Below, one piece after another: positions 9,118 through 18,319 of a stretch of 64,000 nucleotides of DNA (its first letter is position 1; every line of letters starts with the position of its first letter). The translations under genes and the position numbers were made by a program. The notes beneath the pieces are model-generated. The model did not search any database. It was not told the DNA's origin and saw nothing but the letters and a program-made list of their open reading frames with translations. Source of the stretch: Shewanella fidelis ATCC BAA-318 (GTDB taxonomy: Bacteria > Pseudomonadota > Gammaproteobacteria > Enterobacterales > Shewanellaceae); assembly GCF_000518605.1 (NCBI RefSeq), contig NZ_JADX01000022.1, positions 1-64,000 of the forward strand. The letters are read 5' to 3'.

Positions 9118-9163
9118 AGGCGCTAAATATTGAGAAAAATTTCAAGGTTTAGCGCCTGTTTTT
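9118..9163 (+). terminator. Terminator after emrB-like gene
   Basis: AGGCGCTAAA (9118-9127) pairs with TTTAGCGCCT (9148-9157), then GTTTTT. Confidence 0.85.
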
Positions 9164-9215
9164 ATCATAACAAAGTGCTAGACTGCGGCCTGTTGCATTG
9201 TAGTTGGAGCAGGTT

Positions 9216-9680
9216 ATGCTTTGGAAGTCTTTGTCTTTTTCTGAGCTTTCACTTAATGAGTTATATGATCTATTAAAGCTTAGAGTTGATGTATTTGTGG
9301 TTGAGCAAAACTGCCCATACCCAGAGCTAGATGATAAAGATCGTCACGCGCAAACTCAGCATTTACTAGGCTTGAATGAGCAAGGTGTAATCCAAGCTTA
9401 CGCTAGAGTACTCGCCCCAGGCGTGAGCTACCCTGATGCCAGTATCGGGCGCGTTATTGTGGCTGATTCTGCTCGCGGTGGCGGTGTGGCACATACTTTA
9501 ATGCAAAAAGCGATTGCGATATCCACCAAGAAATGGCCTGAGCATAATATTCAGCTTGGTGGCCAAGAGCATTTAAAAGCTTTCTATCAACAGCAAGGAT
9601 TTGAGCCAGTATCTGAGATGTATTTAGAAGACGGCATCCCACACATTGATATGTTACGAGTTACCAAAGTAGAAGCTTAA
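9216..9680 (+). CDS. elaA: ElaA-family GNAT acetyltransferase
   Basis: 154 residues from ATG 9216, which has GGAG six bases upstream; an in-frame TTG at 9204 is less likely. ElaA features are ELYDLLKLRVDVFVVEQNCPYPELDDKD near the N-terminus, the acetyl-CoA loop IGRVIVADSARGGGVAHTLM and the C-terminal FYQQQGFEPVSEMYLEDGIPHIDM. Cytoplasmic N-acetyltransferase; the natural substrate is not known. Lies just upstream of the radical-SAM gene in the same direction with 39 bases between, so possibly co-transcribed. Confidence 0.9.
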   Translation: MLWKSLSFSELSLNELYDLLKLRVDVFVVEQNCPYPELDDKDRHAQTQHLLGLNEQGVIQAYARVLAPGVSYPDASIGRVIVADSARGGGVAHTLMQKAIAISTKKWPEHNIQLGGQEHLKAFYQQQGFEPVSEMYLEDGIPHIDMLRVTKVEA

Positions 9681-9719
9681 TATTAGCTGATATGATGTTG
9701 CACAATTAAGGAGTGAGTC

Positions 9720-10604
9720 GTGCTCAACTATATAGAACCCGTATTTCGTCCACCATCAGAATGGAAGTCTTTAATACTGCAGGTCACTAATGGTTGTAGC
9801 TGGAATCAATGCAGCTTTTGCGACATGTACACTCAGCCACAAAAACGCTTTCGAGCGCAAAAGACCGATAAAATAGAGCAAGATTTAATTGCTGTCAGCA
9901 ATTCTCGCGCCCATATTAGTCGGGTGTTTTTGGCTGATGGCGACGCCATGACCTTGCCATTTGCACGACTCGAAGCTATCTGCTTAATGATAAAACAGTA
10001 CTTGCCTAATGTGACTCGAATTAGTAGTTACTGTTTGCCAAGAAATATTAATAACAAGACGCCCGAACAGTTACAGCGTTTAAGGGAGTTAGGATTAAGT
10101 CTGCTGTATATCGGCTGTGAAAGCGGTGATGATGAAGTATTAGCACGGATTAAAAAGGGTGAGACGTTTGACTCATCACTCGCGGCATTACAAAAGATAA
10201 AAGCGGCAGGGATTAAAGCGTCGGTGATGATTCTAAACGGCTTAGGCGGGGTCGAATTATCAAAACAACACGCTGAAAACTCTGCTAAGTTGATGAATGC
10301 CGCTCAGCCTGAATATTTGTCAACATTGGTGGTCACGTTACCATTAGGCACTGAGCGTATGGACGCGGCTTTTGACGGCCATTTTCAATTGCCAGATCAG
10401 ACGCAACTCTTCACTGAAATGCACACTTTACTGAGTCATCTCGAGCTTGATAAAACGGTTTTTCGTTCAGATCATGCGTCGAATTATCTGGTTTTAAAAG
10501 GTATTTTAGGCAAAGACAAACTAGCACTGATTTCCCAAGTAGAAGCTGCTATGCGCACCCCTGAACGTATTCATTTACGTCAAGAGTGGCAGCGAGGCCT
10601 GTAG
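9720..10604 (+). CDS. Radical SAM protein of unknown substrate
   Basis: 294 residues. The cluster motif is NGCSWNQCSFCDMY (about residues 24-37), giving C-x4-C-x2-C rather than the canonical C-x3-C-x2-C. This spacing is shared by a branch of COG1032-type radical SAM proteins. VFLADGDAMTLP and LYIGCESGDDEVLARIKKGET are typical barrel segments of that branch. Start is GTG with AAGGAG six bases upstream. The reaction is not predictable. Confidence 0.82.
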   Translation: MLNYIEPVFRPPSEWKSLILQVTNGCSWNQCSFCDMYTQPQKRFRAQKTDKIEQDLIAVSNSRAHISRVFLADGDAMTLPFARLEAICLMIKQYLPNVTRISSYCLPRNINNKTPEQLQRLRELGLSLLYIGCESGDDEVLARIKKGETFDSSLAALQKIKAAGIKASVMILNGLGGVELSKQHAENSAKLMNAAQPEYLSTLVVTLPLGTERMDAAFDGHFQLPDQTQLFTEMHTLLSHLELDKTVFRSDHASNYLVLKGILGKDKLALISQVEAAMRTPERIHLRQEWQRGL

Positions 10605-10633
10605 GTGTATAATCAAAGATCGTGATGCATGCT

Positions 10634-11572
10634 TCATGCAAATGAGTTTTGCTGTTTAAGCTGATTAACAATGGTTAGGCATTCATCTTTAAACCACTGT
10701 ATAAGCGGATCTTTATGTACTCTGGCATGCCAATAAAGCGTGCTTTCAAACGGCTTTAATTCTTTGATTGCAACACCTTTAAGTTGTGATTGCCATAAAG
10801 GTGACTCCAAAGTGCGCAGCGGTACAAAACCAACGTGTTTACCTGCCAGCAAGCCATGCAACAAAACCTGAAATGAACTAGTCGAAAACGTGGATTTACG
10901 CTGTAGTTGATGTTGTACTGCGAGTTGAGTTATCTCCAGTTCTGCTAAGTTCGAAGCGGAATACTCTGCAGTATCATAGCTAAATATTTGCGCAAGCGTT
11001 GGTTGTTGCAACTTTGCGAGTGGGTGGTCAAGGCTATAGGCCGCGCAATATCGAGTAGTAGAGATGGTGCGCCCATGAATATTTGCTGGTGGCGTATCTG
11101 TTCCTGCGCCTGCAAGATCAATTTCCCCCGACTCTAATAAGCTAAACACATCTTTTGGCTTGTGAATAAACTCAAGCTCTATATTAGGCGCAGATAACAG
11201 GATTTTATCTAAAAGCATCGGGATTATTGCTTGAGTTAGGTCATCCATAAACGCCATTCGAATAACCCCATGACTTTCCATCGGATCAAAAGCTGTTTGT
11301 GAAATCAGTCGATCACTTAGATAAAGCCATTCAGTGAGTGAGCTATAAAGTCTTAATGCCTTTGTTGTTGCTTTTATCCCTTGGCCTTGCTTAATAAATA
11401 GCGGGTCATCAAACATAAGCCTAAGCTTCTTTAAGTTTTGGCTCATCGCAGGCTGTGAGATATCTAATCTTTCAGCACTTCTAGAAACACTTTGCTCTTC
11501 AATTAAAATCGTAAGGCTGAGTAAAAGATTAAGGTCACATTGCTGGATAATTTTTAAATCAGTTAAATTCAT
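10634..11572 (-). CDS. LysR-family regulator (tandem paralogue 2)
   Basis: 312 residues with an N-terminal HTH (SRSAERLDISQPAMSQNLKKLRLMFDDPLFIKQGQG). It closely resembles the upstream gene in the same positions (AMSQ.LKRLRLMF.DPL), so the two look like a tandem duplication that has diverged in the effector domain. Start overlaps the stop of its neighbour as ATGA, so they are one transcript. The HTH region resembles the NodD/LeuO/PA2206-type subgroup. Confidence 0.9.
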   Translation of the reverse strand: MNLTDLKIIQQCDLNLLLSLTILIEEQSVSRSAERLDISQPAMSQNLKKLRLMFDDPLFIKQGQGIKATTKALRLYSSLTEWLYLSDRLISQTAFDPMESHGVIRMAFMDDLTQAIIPMLLDKILLSAPNIELEFIHKPKDVFSLLESGEIDLAGAGTDTPPANIHGRTISTTRYCAAYSLDHPLAKLQQPTLAQIFSYDTAEYSASNLAELEITQLAVQHQLQRKSTFSTSSFQVLLHGLLAGKHVGFVPLRTLESPLWQSQLKGVAIKELKPFESTLYWHARVHKDPLIQWFKDECLTIVNQLKQQNSFA

Positions 11573-12501
11573 GACACTTTTTCTAAGGGTAAATGCAAAT
11601 GTAATAGTTTAGTAAGCTGTTGTCGAAACCACTTCTGCAACTCTGGCGCTCTATGGTGGCGATCCCAGCAGATCTTTAATTCAAGCTTTATTGGCTTACC
11701 TAACCAAGCAAATTCCTCGACTTGCTGTTTAGGCAAAATATTTAAAGCAAAATGTGGCAGCAACGTTGCGGTATTATTGGTCTGTAAGGCATAAAGTAGC
11801 GCACTTAATGAAGCCGTTGTTAAGGCATACGCTGCATTTTGAGCATTGATTTGCTCTAATGAGGCTAAAGAATGCAGTTGGTTATGTTCTTGAAACTGAT
11901 AGCGTAATAGTTTTATCGCACTTTCATCTATTTGACTGTGCCGGTTATTACTGAGTTTATGGGTAACCATTTGCCAAGAAGCCTTACCGATAACTTCGCT
12001 TGTTAGTGGCGTTGGTACATCATCGTAAAAACCAATAACCGCATCGGCCTGACCGCGTCGGAGTAACTGAAAACCATTAGCACTTTGGGATATATATTCC
12101 AGTTCAATACCTGGCGCTTGTTCACTCATTAAGGTTATAAGTGGGGCCATGATAAGCTGGGCAGTAATATCGTTCATAATAAAACGGATCCGCCCTTGAG
12201 CTGTTTTGGGGCTGAAATGATCGGCTTCTAATATGCGTGCGGTTTTATCGAGTAATGGAGTGAGCTCTAATGCGATGGCTTGCGCTTTATTAGTGAGGGT
12301 CATACCGTTGTTACTTTTTAGCAGCAGCGGATCAGCGAACATTAAGCGTAAACGTTTAAGGGTTTGGCTCATCGCAGACTGAGATAACCCTAGTTGCTTA
12401 GCGGCATTAGAAACATGAGCCTCGTTAAGCAGAACTGCTAAAGCGAGTAATAGGTTTAAATCGCAATTTTTTAGACGTTCAAGATTGAGCTGGGTCAGCA
12501 T
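11569..12501 (-). CDS. LysR-family regulator (tandem paralogue 1)
   Basis: 310 residues with an N-terminal HTH (VSNAAKQLGLSQSAMSQTLKRLRLMFADPLLLKSNNG). First gene of a two-gene operon with the similar LysR gene at 10634-11572 (four-base ATGA overlap). A gene pair of two LysR regulators with no divergent target beside it is unusual. Effector and targets unknown. Confidence 0.9.
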   Translation of the reverse strand: MLTQLNLERLKNCDLNLLLALAVLLNEAHVSNAAKQLGLSQSAMSQTLKRLRLMFADPLLLKSNNGMTLTNKAQAIALELTPLLDKTARILEADHFSPKTAQGRIRFIMNDITAQLIMAPLITLMSEQAPGIELEYISQSANGFQLLRRGQADAVIGFYDDVPTPLTSEVIGKASWQMVTHKLSNNRHSQIDESAIKLLRYQFQEHNQLHSLASLEQINAQNAAYALTTASLSALLYALQTNNTATLLPHFALNILPKQQVEEFAWLGKPIKLELKICWDRHHRAPELQKWFRQQLTKLLHLHLPLEKVS

Positions 12502-12647
12502 TGCCTACTCCTCTTTAAGAAACTGACTATAAACGATTATAATTTGCTTGAATAGGCTTGTTATGAAGTGAGAAAGAGCCATCCTTGGCTTAGGCTATCC
12601 CTACCATTCCCATTAATTTGGGCTACAAATCCTTAATGTTCCCTTAG

Positions 12648-12761
12648 TAAGAGTCGCTTTAAAGCAACTCTTATACCGCTCAACTCAAGAGTTAGAGGGC
12701 TTAGTTTAAGTATCCTTGTGCCATCCTAGCGGGTTCGGGTCCTTAGTGTGATACTTAAACT
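12648..12761 (-). other. Structured 3' region of the ompA-like gene
   Basis: Two stems. 12703-12714 pairs perfectly with 12750-12761 (AGTTTAAGTATC / GATACTTAAACT) around a 35-base loop. 12648-12673 folds as TAAGAGTCGCTTT / AAAGCAACTCTTA; its one mismatch on the plus strand becomes a G-U pair in minus-strand RNA, the sense of the ompA-like transcript. Neither is followed by a clear U-run on that strand. A transcript end, mRNA-stabilising structure or 3'UTR-derived small RNA are all possible. Confidence 0.45.
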
Positions 12762-12763
12762 TT

Positions 12764-13816
12764 TTACTTTGTCACTAGCACTTGCTGTTGGCTAGTTAAG
12801 GTCACAATTACTCGACGCTCAAGAGCGCGCTCTTGACGAGTATTAGCTTGTGCAGTTTGCTCACCTACCGCTTCAGTATCGATACGCTTCACTTCAACAC
12901 CATGGTTTTCTAAATAGCTAGCAACTTGCTTAACACGCTTTTCTGATAGTTTCAGGTTGTAATCGCTATTGCCTTGGTTGTCAGATTGACCGCTTAGTAA
13001 GATAACGTCTTCATCTTGTTGTTTAGAAAGATCGATAACTTGATCAAGCTTGCTCTTAGCATCATTAGTTAACTCTGAAGAGTCGAAACCAAAGAACACT
13101 GCCACACTATTTGTTTCAGTCACCACTTCATAAGTTGGTTGTGGTTTTGGATCTGGCTTTGGCTCTGGACGTGGCATAGGTTTAGTTTGCTTGTCGATCA
13201 CCGCTGGTAAAACCACAGGGGTCGCTTTTGACTTAACACCAAAGCGGTAAGTCAGTTGTAGACCAACGGTTTGAGCATCCATATTGGCTGTGTTCCATGC
13301 GGTTTCATCGATACCGGCAAAGCGGCGGTACTTAGCTGAAATTGCTAGAGAGTCAGTGATGTTATAGCCAATTCCTGCGCCAAAGTATGCTGCAGTATCC
13401 ATGGCACTAACATACTTATTAGCATTCATCTGATGGGCTAAATGGTATTGGTAAGCACCCGCTTCACCAGTTAAGAACCATTTTTCAGACAACGGCAAGG
13501 TACCTACGGCGCCCAAGGTAAAGCCATCAACATCTATTTTTTGCTTACCGTCTAAACCGCCCCACATATGAGTGTCATCGGTAGCGCCTAGATCTTGCCA
13601 GCCAGCTTCAAAAGCAAGGTATTTGTTTAATTGATAACCGACGAGTGCATTCCAAGCAAAATCACTACCGTCACCGAGGTGGCTAACTGCGTCTACAGAC
13701 TCATAGTTGCTTTGACCTGCACCGGCACCTATGTACCAAGTATTATCAACGTCTGCAGCATTTGCCGCTGAGCATACTCCCATTAAAGCTAATGCAATTA
13801 ATGTCTTGTTCATCAT
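12764..13816 (-). CDS. OmpA-family outer-membrane porin-like protein
   Basis: 350 residues. Signal peptide of about 20 residues (ends ANAA), then an eight-strand-type barrel (WYIGAGAGQSNYES ... LGLQLTYRFGVK), a proline-rich linker (PMPRPEPKPDPKPQP) and a C-terminal OmpA peptidoglycan-binding domain (FFGFDSSELTNDAKSKLDQV ... LSGQSDNQGNSDYNLKLSEKRVKQVASYL ... RRVIVTL). GGAG lies five bases before the first of two ATGs. Anchors outer membrane to peptidoglycan. A second OmpA-type gene occurs at 62163-63305. Confidence 0.93.
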   Translation of the reverse strand: MMNKTLIALALMGVCSAANAADVDNTWYIGAGAGQSNYESVDAVSHLGDGSDFAWNALVGYQLNKYLAFEAGWQDLGATDDTHMWGGLDGKQKIDVDGFTLGAVGTLPLSEKWFLTGEAGAYQYHLAHQMNANKYVSAMDTAAYFGAGIGYNITDSLAISAKYRRFAGIDETAWNTANMDAQTVGLQLTYRFGVKSKATPVVLPAVIDKQTKPMPRPEPKPDPKPQPTYEVVTETNSVAVFFGFDSSELTNDAKSKLDQVIDLSKQQDEDVILLSGQSDNQGNSDYNLKLSEKRVKQVASYLENHGVEVKRIDTEAVGEQTAQANTRQERALERRVIVTLTSQQQVLVTK

Positions 13817-14014
13817 GTTATCTCCGTTGAGTTTTAATCTGTCTTAAATTTCAATGGCGGCATTCTGCAGTAATATCTAATTCAGAGCGATAGAGTGAAG
13901 TTAATAATGATTATTCGTTTTACTTATGGGTTGAGCTGGTTTTTAGTAGCTAATGCTACAGAAACGCTTGATTAATGATTTTGGGTATAAGTGATTTGGA
14001 TGATGACTGAAACG

Positions 14015-14052
14015 AATACTTAGCGGTTGTATGCTACCGCTAAGTATTTTTG
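14015..14052. terminator. Hairpin terminator downstream of mscS-like gene
   Basis: AATACTTAGCGGT (14015-14027) pairs with ACCGCTAAGTATT (14036-14048). A T-run follows on the plus strand; on the minus strand the run is weak (CGTTT). The only adjacent transcription unit that ends here is the minus-strand mscS-like gene. Confidence 0.7.
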
Positions 14053-14072
14053 TTGAGTTTTGCTTTTATAAG

Positions 14073-14909
14073 TTAGTGTTCTTGGATATGGATCTGTTTT
14101 ACCGGGCAAGGGATTTCGATATTGGCATTTTTGAGTGCCTTGTAGAGTTCAGCGTTGGTCTGATATTTATCTTGGAAGTAGCTTTCTGTTGCTACCCAGT
14201 AACGAATACCTATCTCAATACCTATGCTATTGAAGTCATTGATACCTACCTGAGCTTTATCTCCCTCAAATACTCTAGGGCTATCAGCTAATACCTTGGC
14301 GAGTATCGCTACAGCATCATCAGTATTCGATTGGTAACTGATGTTAAACTTGGTTTCGACTAATTTATTGGCAAAAGAGTTATGTAAAATCTCGCCGACG
14401 ATATGTTTGTTAGGAATATTAATTTCTTCGCCTTCTTCATTGGTTAGCACTGTCATACCCAAGTGGATATCTTTAACCAGCCCGCCAACGCCTTTAATTT
14501 CAATCGTGTTACCTACAACAAAGGGACGAGTGACAATAATGGTAATACCTGCGGCGTAGTTGGCTAACATCCCCTGTAATGCCAAACCTGCACCTAATGA
14601 CGCGGCACCAATTGCTGCAACCATAGGGGTGACGCTAATGCCTAGTTTGCCTAGTGCTATCACGCCAACCATTACAATAATCAATATACGCACAAAGTTA
14701 CTGGTGAAGTTACTGAGAGTAATGTCTATTTCATGTTTTTCAAAAATGCGGGTAACAAGATTGGCTGCTTTTGAGGCTATCCAAAGGCCAATTAAGAAAA
14801 TAATGACAGCCCCTAGAATGCTAAAACTGTATTGCACTAGAAACTCGGTTATTACGTTATAAGCGTTCTGTATTTGTGCGATTTCTTGGTCTAAGCCTTG
14901 TTGTTCCAT
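14073..14909 (-). CDS. mscS: Small-conductance mechanosensitive channel (MscS family)
   Basis: 278 residues, close to E. coli MscS (286). Three membrane segments: about 25-50, 66-90 and the pore-lining TM3 with the Gly/Ala pattern GAASLGAGLALQGMLANYAAG. Then a beta domain (PFVVGNTIEIKGVGGLVKDIHLGMTVLTNEEGEEINIPN) and an alpha/beta domain. Opens under membrane tension to release solutes on hypo-osmotic shock. The C-terminal tail after the alpha/beta domain is short. Single gene. Confidence 0.93.
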   Translation of the reverse strand: MEQQGLDQEIAQIQNAYNVITEFLVQYSFSILGAVIIFLIGLWIASKAANLVTRIFEKHEIDITLSNFTSNFVRILIIVMVGVIALGKLGISVTPMVAAIGAASLGAGLALQGMLANYAAGITIIVTRPFVVGNTIEIKGVGGLVKDIHLGMTVLTNEEGEEINIPNKHIVGEILHNSFANKLVETKFNISYQSNTDDAVAILAKVLADSPRVFEGDKAQVGINDFNSIGIEIGIRYWVATESYFQDKYQTNAELYKALKNANIEIPCPVKQIHIQEH

Positions 14910-15110
14910 TTTAGTAATCCTTTTGGCGACTTCGACTCAATAGCTTACTGAATACACAAGAATTTGTAACTGACAATTTCATAGCTAACTCAAGCTATTT
15001 TATGCCGCCGAGCTTTACGTGAAGAGGATCAAGCTTTGTAGTGAAGCTTACTGTTACCTATCAAATAATAGGTTATTCTTTCTGCTAATTCTAATTTGTA
15101 GGGGCCAATT

Positions 15111-15569
15111 ATGAGAGCAATTATCTTCGCACTATGTAGCCTATTAACCACTTCTGTTATGGCGAATACTTATCAAGTTGGCGATCAAATAGCAGATATT
15201 ACATTACAAGATCAGCACCAAGTTGATTATCACGTTGATAGCAAGACCACACGAGTGCTGTTTAGCCGCAGTATGGATGGTGGGACGTTAATCCAAGAGG
15301 CGTTAGAAGCAGAACCTGAATTAGTGAGTGATACAGGATTAATGTATGTTGCAGACATTAGTGGTATGCCGTCATTGATCGCTCGTTTCGTTGCGCTGCC
15401 GCAGTTTAAAAAGTTTCCTTATAGAGTTGCACTGGACAATGAAGGTGAGCAAACCAAACCACTTCCTGCGGAAAAAGATCAGGCAACCTTGATTGAACTA
15501 AACAATAATGAAATCACTAAGATTACCTTCTTTGCTAGTACTACTGATTTGCTAGCTGCGTTGAAGTAA
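15111..15569 (+). CDS. Periplasmic protein of unknown function
   Basis: 152 residues with a signal peptide (about residues 1-18, ending VMAN). The rest (YQVGDQIADITLQDQHQVDYHVDSKTTRVLFSR) has the strand order of AhpC/thioredoxin-like folds, but no CXXC or peroxidatic cysteine is present, so a redox role is not supported. Length and composition are otherwise ordinary. Stands alone with its own terminator; function unknown. Confidence 0.75.
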   Translation: MRAIIFALCSLLTTSVMANTYQVGDQIADITLQDQHQVDYHVDSKTTRVLFSRSMDGGTLIQEALEAEPELVSDTGLMYVADISGMPSLIARFVALPQFKKFPYRVALDNEGEQTKPLPAEKDQATLIELNNNEITKITFFASTTDLLAALK

Positions 15570-15578
15570 CGCTAAATT

Positions 15579-15604
15579 AAAAGGGCGCTAAGCGCCCTTT
15601 TTTA
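15579..15604. terminator. Bidirectional terminator
   Basis: AAAAGGGCGC and GCGCCCTTTTTT arms with a 2-3 base loop, between the convergent periplasmic-protein gene and the DUF465 gene. Confidence 0.9.
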
Positions 15605-15614
15605 TTGGTTCAAA

Positions 15615-15830
15615 TTAGCTGGAGTGACCCTTCAAAATATCGTAAATCTCATCTTTTAAATGTAGCTTCTTTAGCTTTAGTTCATGCACTTCTGAGGTGT
15701 AATCGCTAGCGTTACTCTTTTCCAGGTTTTTTATCTCCTCATCGAGTTCATTATGCTGGTTAAACTTCTTCTGGAAGTGTGCGTCAGATGTTTTTAATTG
15801 GCTGATAAGTTCTCTGTACTCTGGAAACAT
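15615..15830 (-). CDS. DUF465 (YdcH-family) small protein
   Basis: 71 residues beginning MFPEYRELISQLK, the usual DUF465 start, with AAGGA seven bases upstream; an in-frame ATG 13 codons earlier is not needed. Entirely helical and charged (HFQKKFNQHNELDEEIKNLE ... ELKLKKLHLKDEIYDIL). Family members are small cytoplasmic coiled-coil proteins of unknown function. Confidence 0.85.
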   Translation of the reverse strand: MFPEYRELISQLKTSDAHFQKKFNQHNELDEEIKNLEKSNASDYTSEVHELKLKKLHLKDEIYDILKGHSS

Positions 15831-16313
15831 GCAGGCGTCCTTTTGGCTGTTTTGGTGCGGAATAATCATTTACTTCACTTTTAAACTAGCGCGATTTTTA
15901 GCCGTTAAATGTGATGTTGATCGAATAATGAGCGATTAAATTGTGAACTTTTAAAACGCGTTTTTATTAGCGTTTTTAACGTAAAAGAAAGTGCAATATA
16001 ACAGCGGTACTCTGGTTAATCTGCAGCTAAATTAATTTTAGCTGTAATTTATTAAGTTGTTGCTAATTAAAAATAAATTCTTCTTTATTAGCGTCATTTG
16101 GATTGTGGGCTCTATGCCTTTTTTAAAGCTGGCACTATAGGGGGGAACTGCTATATTTTAGCTCAACAGCGTTGATATATTGGTAACTAGATTACGACAT
16201 TTTATTGACTCTCGGCTGATAAAGTGTGATCTAGTTAACCTTTTGTAGCTGGCGACTAGGTTAAAGTCGCTTTAATTCGATTATTAATATCAAAAATGAA
16301 AGGGGTTTTCACG
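15831..16313. other. Intergenic region upstream of udp
   Basis: About 480 AT-rich bases without a gene. Two sequences resemble half CRP sites: TGTGATGTTGATCGAA near 15910 and TGTGATCTAGTTAACC near 16226. E. coli udp is under CRP/CytR control, so they deserve a look, but each has only one good half. The repeated GCGTTTTTA near 15959-15982 has no obvious role. Confidence 0.3.
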
Positions 16314-17072
16314 ATGTCTGATGTATTTCATTTAGGCTTAACTAAAGAGATGTTAGATGGCGCTAGCTTAGCGATCGTGCCAGGTGATCCAGAGCGTGTT
16401 AAGCGTATTGCCGAGTTAATGGAAAATGCGACTTTTTTAGCAAGTCACCGTGAATATACCAGTTATTTAGCTTATATCGACGGCAAGCCTGTGGTGGTGT
16501 GTTCGACCGGTATTGGTGGCCCGTCTACTTCAATCGCGGTTGAAGAGCTAGCGCAGCTTGGCATTCGTACTTTCTTGCGCGTTGGTACTACAGGCGCAAT
16601 TCAACCACATGTTAATGTGGGTGATGTCATTGTTACTCAAGCTTCTGTGCGTTTAGATGGCGCTAGCTTACATTTTGCGCCGATGGAGTATCCTGCAGTA
16701 GCTAACTTTGACTGTACAACTGCTATGGTTGCTGCAAGTCGTGAAGCAGGCCTTGAGCCACATATCGGTATCACAGCATCGTCAGATACTTTCTATCCGG
16801 GTCAAGAACGTTATGACACAGTATCAGGTCGTGTAACACGTCAGTTTAAAGGCTCAATGCAGCAATGGCAGGAGCTAGGCGTGCTTAACTACGAGATGGA
16901 GTCTTCAACGCTATTTACTATGTGTGCTTCACAAGGCTGGCGGGCAGCATGTGTGGCAGGGGTGATTGTAAATCGAACTCAGCAAGAGATCCCTGATGAA
17001 GCAACAATGAAGAAAACTGAAGTCAGTGCCGTTTCAATTGTGGTAGCAGCGGCGAAAAAGCTATTGGCTTAA
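16314..17072 (+). CDS. udp: Uridine phosphorylase
   Basis: 252 residues from ATG 16314 ([14 protein letters not shown]), matching the E. coli Udp start; an in-frame ATG six codons upstream is probably not used. Converts uridine and phosphate to uracil and ribose-1-phosphate in the cytoplasm. Very close to E. coli Udp throughout: [59 protein letters not shown] and [10 protein letters not shown]. Faces a Tsx-like nucleoside channel gene across a shared terminator, suggesting nucleoside use. Confidence 0.96.
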   Translation: MSDVFHLGLTKEMLDGASLAIVPGDPERVKRIAELMENATFLASHREYTSYLAYIDGKPVVVCSTGIGGPSTSIAVEELAQLGIRTFLRVGTTGAIQPHVNVGDVIVTQASVRLDGASLHFAPMEYPAVANFDCTTAMVAASREAGLEPHIGITASSDTFYPGQERYDTVSGRVTRQFKGSMQQWQELGVLNYEMESSTLFTMCASQGWRAACVAGVIVNRTQQEIPDEATMKKTEVSAVSIVVAAAKKLLA

Positions 17073-17088
17073 TGTTAATTTCACCGAC

Positions 17089-17115
17089 AAAAAAGGCGCT
17101 ATTAGCGCCTTTTTT
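17089..17115. terminator. Bidirectional terminator
   Basis: AAAAAAGGCGCT ATT AGCGCCTTTTTTT between the convergent udp and tsx-like genes. Confidence 0.92.
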
Positions 17116-17126
17116 AATACTTAAAT

Positions 17127-17879
17127 TTAGAAATGATATTTAGCAATTACAGAATAAGTATTTTGATCAATACCGTTTACACCGTACTTGTTTTGCCAGT
17201 AATCGTATTCAATACCCACAAATAGTTTGTTCTTTTGGTGCTCACCCAATACTACTGCACCTAAGTCGTACTTTAGCTGCGGGTTGAAGTGGAAGTTAGT
17301 CTCATAGGCTGCTTCATCTGTAGCAAATACCCAGTCGATATAACCATCAAACACTATGTTAGAGTTGCCAACTGGAAAATCCATTCTGAACGATGGTGAT
17401 AATTGCCAGCCATCGCTGATGTTGTCACTACCACTGGCGTGACGACGGTAGGTATTTAACTGAAAATAGCTAAAATAAGGAACCTTAATATCCATACCTA
17501 AACCGTATAGAAAGCTCTTAACCGGACCTTCACCTTCCTCTAAGGTTAATGCGAGTGATAAATCTGTTACAGGACCAAAGCCAACTTGCTTACCTAAAAT
17601 TTTGCCTGCACTTAAACGGGTAGAGATCTCACCGTAAGTTGTATCATTTTTACCGCCATTAGCGCCGTTAAAAAATATAACGTCTTGAAATGCAAACCAG
17701 TCGCCATATTTCCAGTCGCCAGCCGTTTCAAATGTTAGCGTGGTTTGCTTGTCAGAAGGAGCTAAATCGTAATTCTCACCATGTAGAGCTGTAACGCTGA
17801 CATCCCACCAATTAACTAAATTGTCGGCCATTGCTGTAGGACTAGCCAGTAAAGCTAGACATAGAAGTTTCTTGTTCAT
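17127..17879 (-). CDS. Tsx-like nucleoside-specific outer-membrane channel
   Basis: About 250 residues with a 17-19 residue signal peptide (MNKKLLCLALLASPTAMA), then a barrel of the Tsx/OmpK family: NLVNWWDVSVTALHG at the mature N-terminus, FEYTAGDWKYGDWFAFQD-like segment (here FETAGDWKYGDWFAFQD), WQLSPSFRMDFPVG, and a terminal aromatic residue (AKYHF). Likely passive uptake of nucleosides across the outer membrane, in keeping with udp opposite. Two adjacent ATGs (17882, 17879) follow AAAGG; the second has better spacing. Confidence 0.85.
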   Translation of the reverse strand: MNKKLLCLALLASPTAMADNLVNWWDVSVTALHGENYDLAPSDKQTTLTFETAGDWKYGDWFAFQDVIFFNGANGGKNDTTYGEISTRLSAGKILGKQVGFGPVTDLSLALTLEEGEGPVKSFLYGLGMDIKVPYFSYFQLNTYRRHASGSDNISDGWQLSPSFRMDFPVGNSNIVFDGYIDWVFATDEAAYETNFHFNPQLKYDLGAVVLGEHQKNKLFVGIEYDYWQNKYGVNGIDQNTYSVIAKYHF

Positions 17880-17882
17880 CAT

Positions 17883-18319
17883 TACGCCTTTAGATTTTAT
17901 TGAGGTCAAAGAGCTGTGTACTTAAAAAGCATGTGTTTTATTCGCGGGGAATATAGGCGTTTTGCTGACAATGTTCAAAGACTTTATCGATGTTTTTATC
18001 TGTTTATTATCGCTTTGCTTTTAAGTTTTTGAAAATTTTGATTTTGTTTGTGTATCTTGCTTGTTTGATTATCTTTTTATGCAAACGGTTATCGACTTTT
18101 AAGGTTAGTTTTTACTCTTGTCTAACGCCATGTTAGGGTGTCGAGTTAATTAATTTGGCGATTTATTGTTGTGATCTTAAGGTGTAAATGTTGACATAAT
18201 ATGTCGAATTATTCAGTCTCAGCTGATATAGTCGTTGATAGGTTCTTATACTGAGCAACATAAATAGCTGTTCACTGAATAGGGTGTAATGCTTGGTATT
18301 AGGTTTAAAAGGGGGAAAT
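17883..18319. other. Divergent promoter region tsx-like / nfeD
   Basis: About 435 AT-rich bases with no gene. It must hold promoters in both directions. No convincing operator is visible. Confidence 0.4.

Noticed and set aside
14031..14862. Plus-strand frames opposite mscS
   Set aside because: They are antisense to a clear MscS gene and have no family features.
18080..18096. PurR/LacI-type operator GCAAACGGTTATCGA between tsx-like and nfeD genes
   Set aside because: Only the left half fits and the right half is one base out of register.
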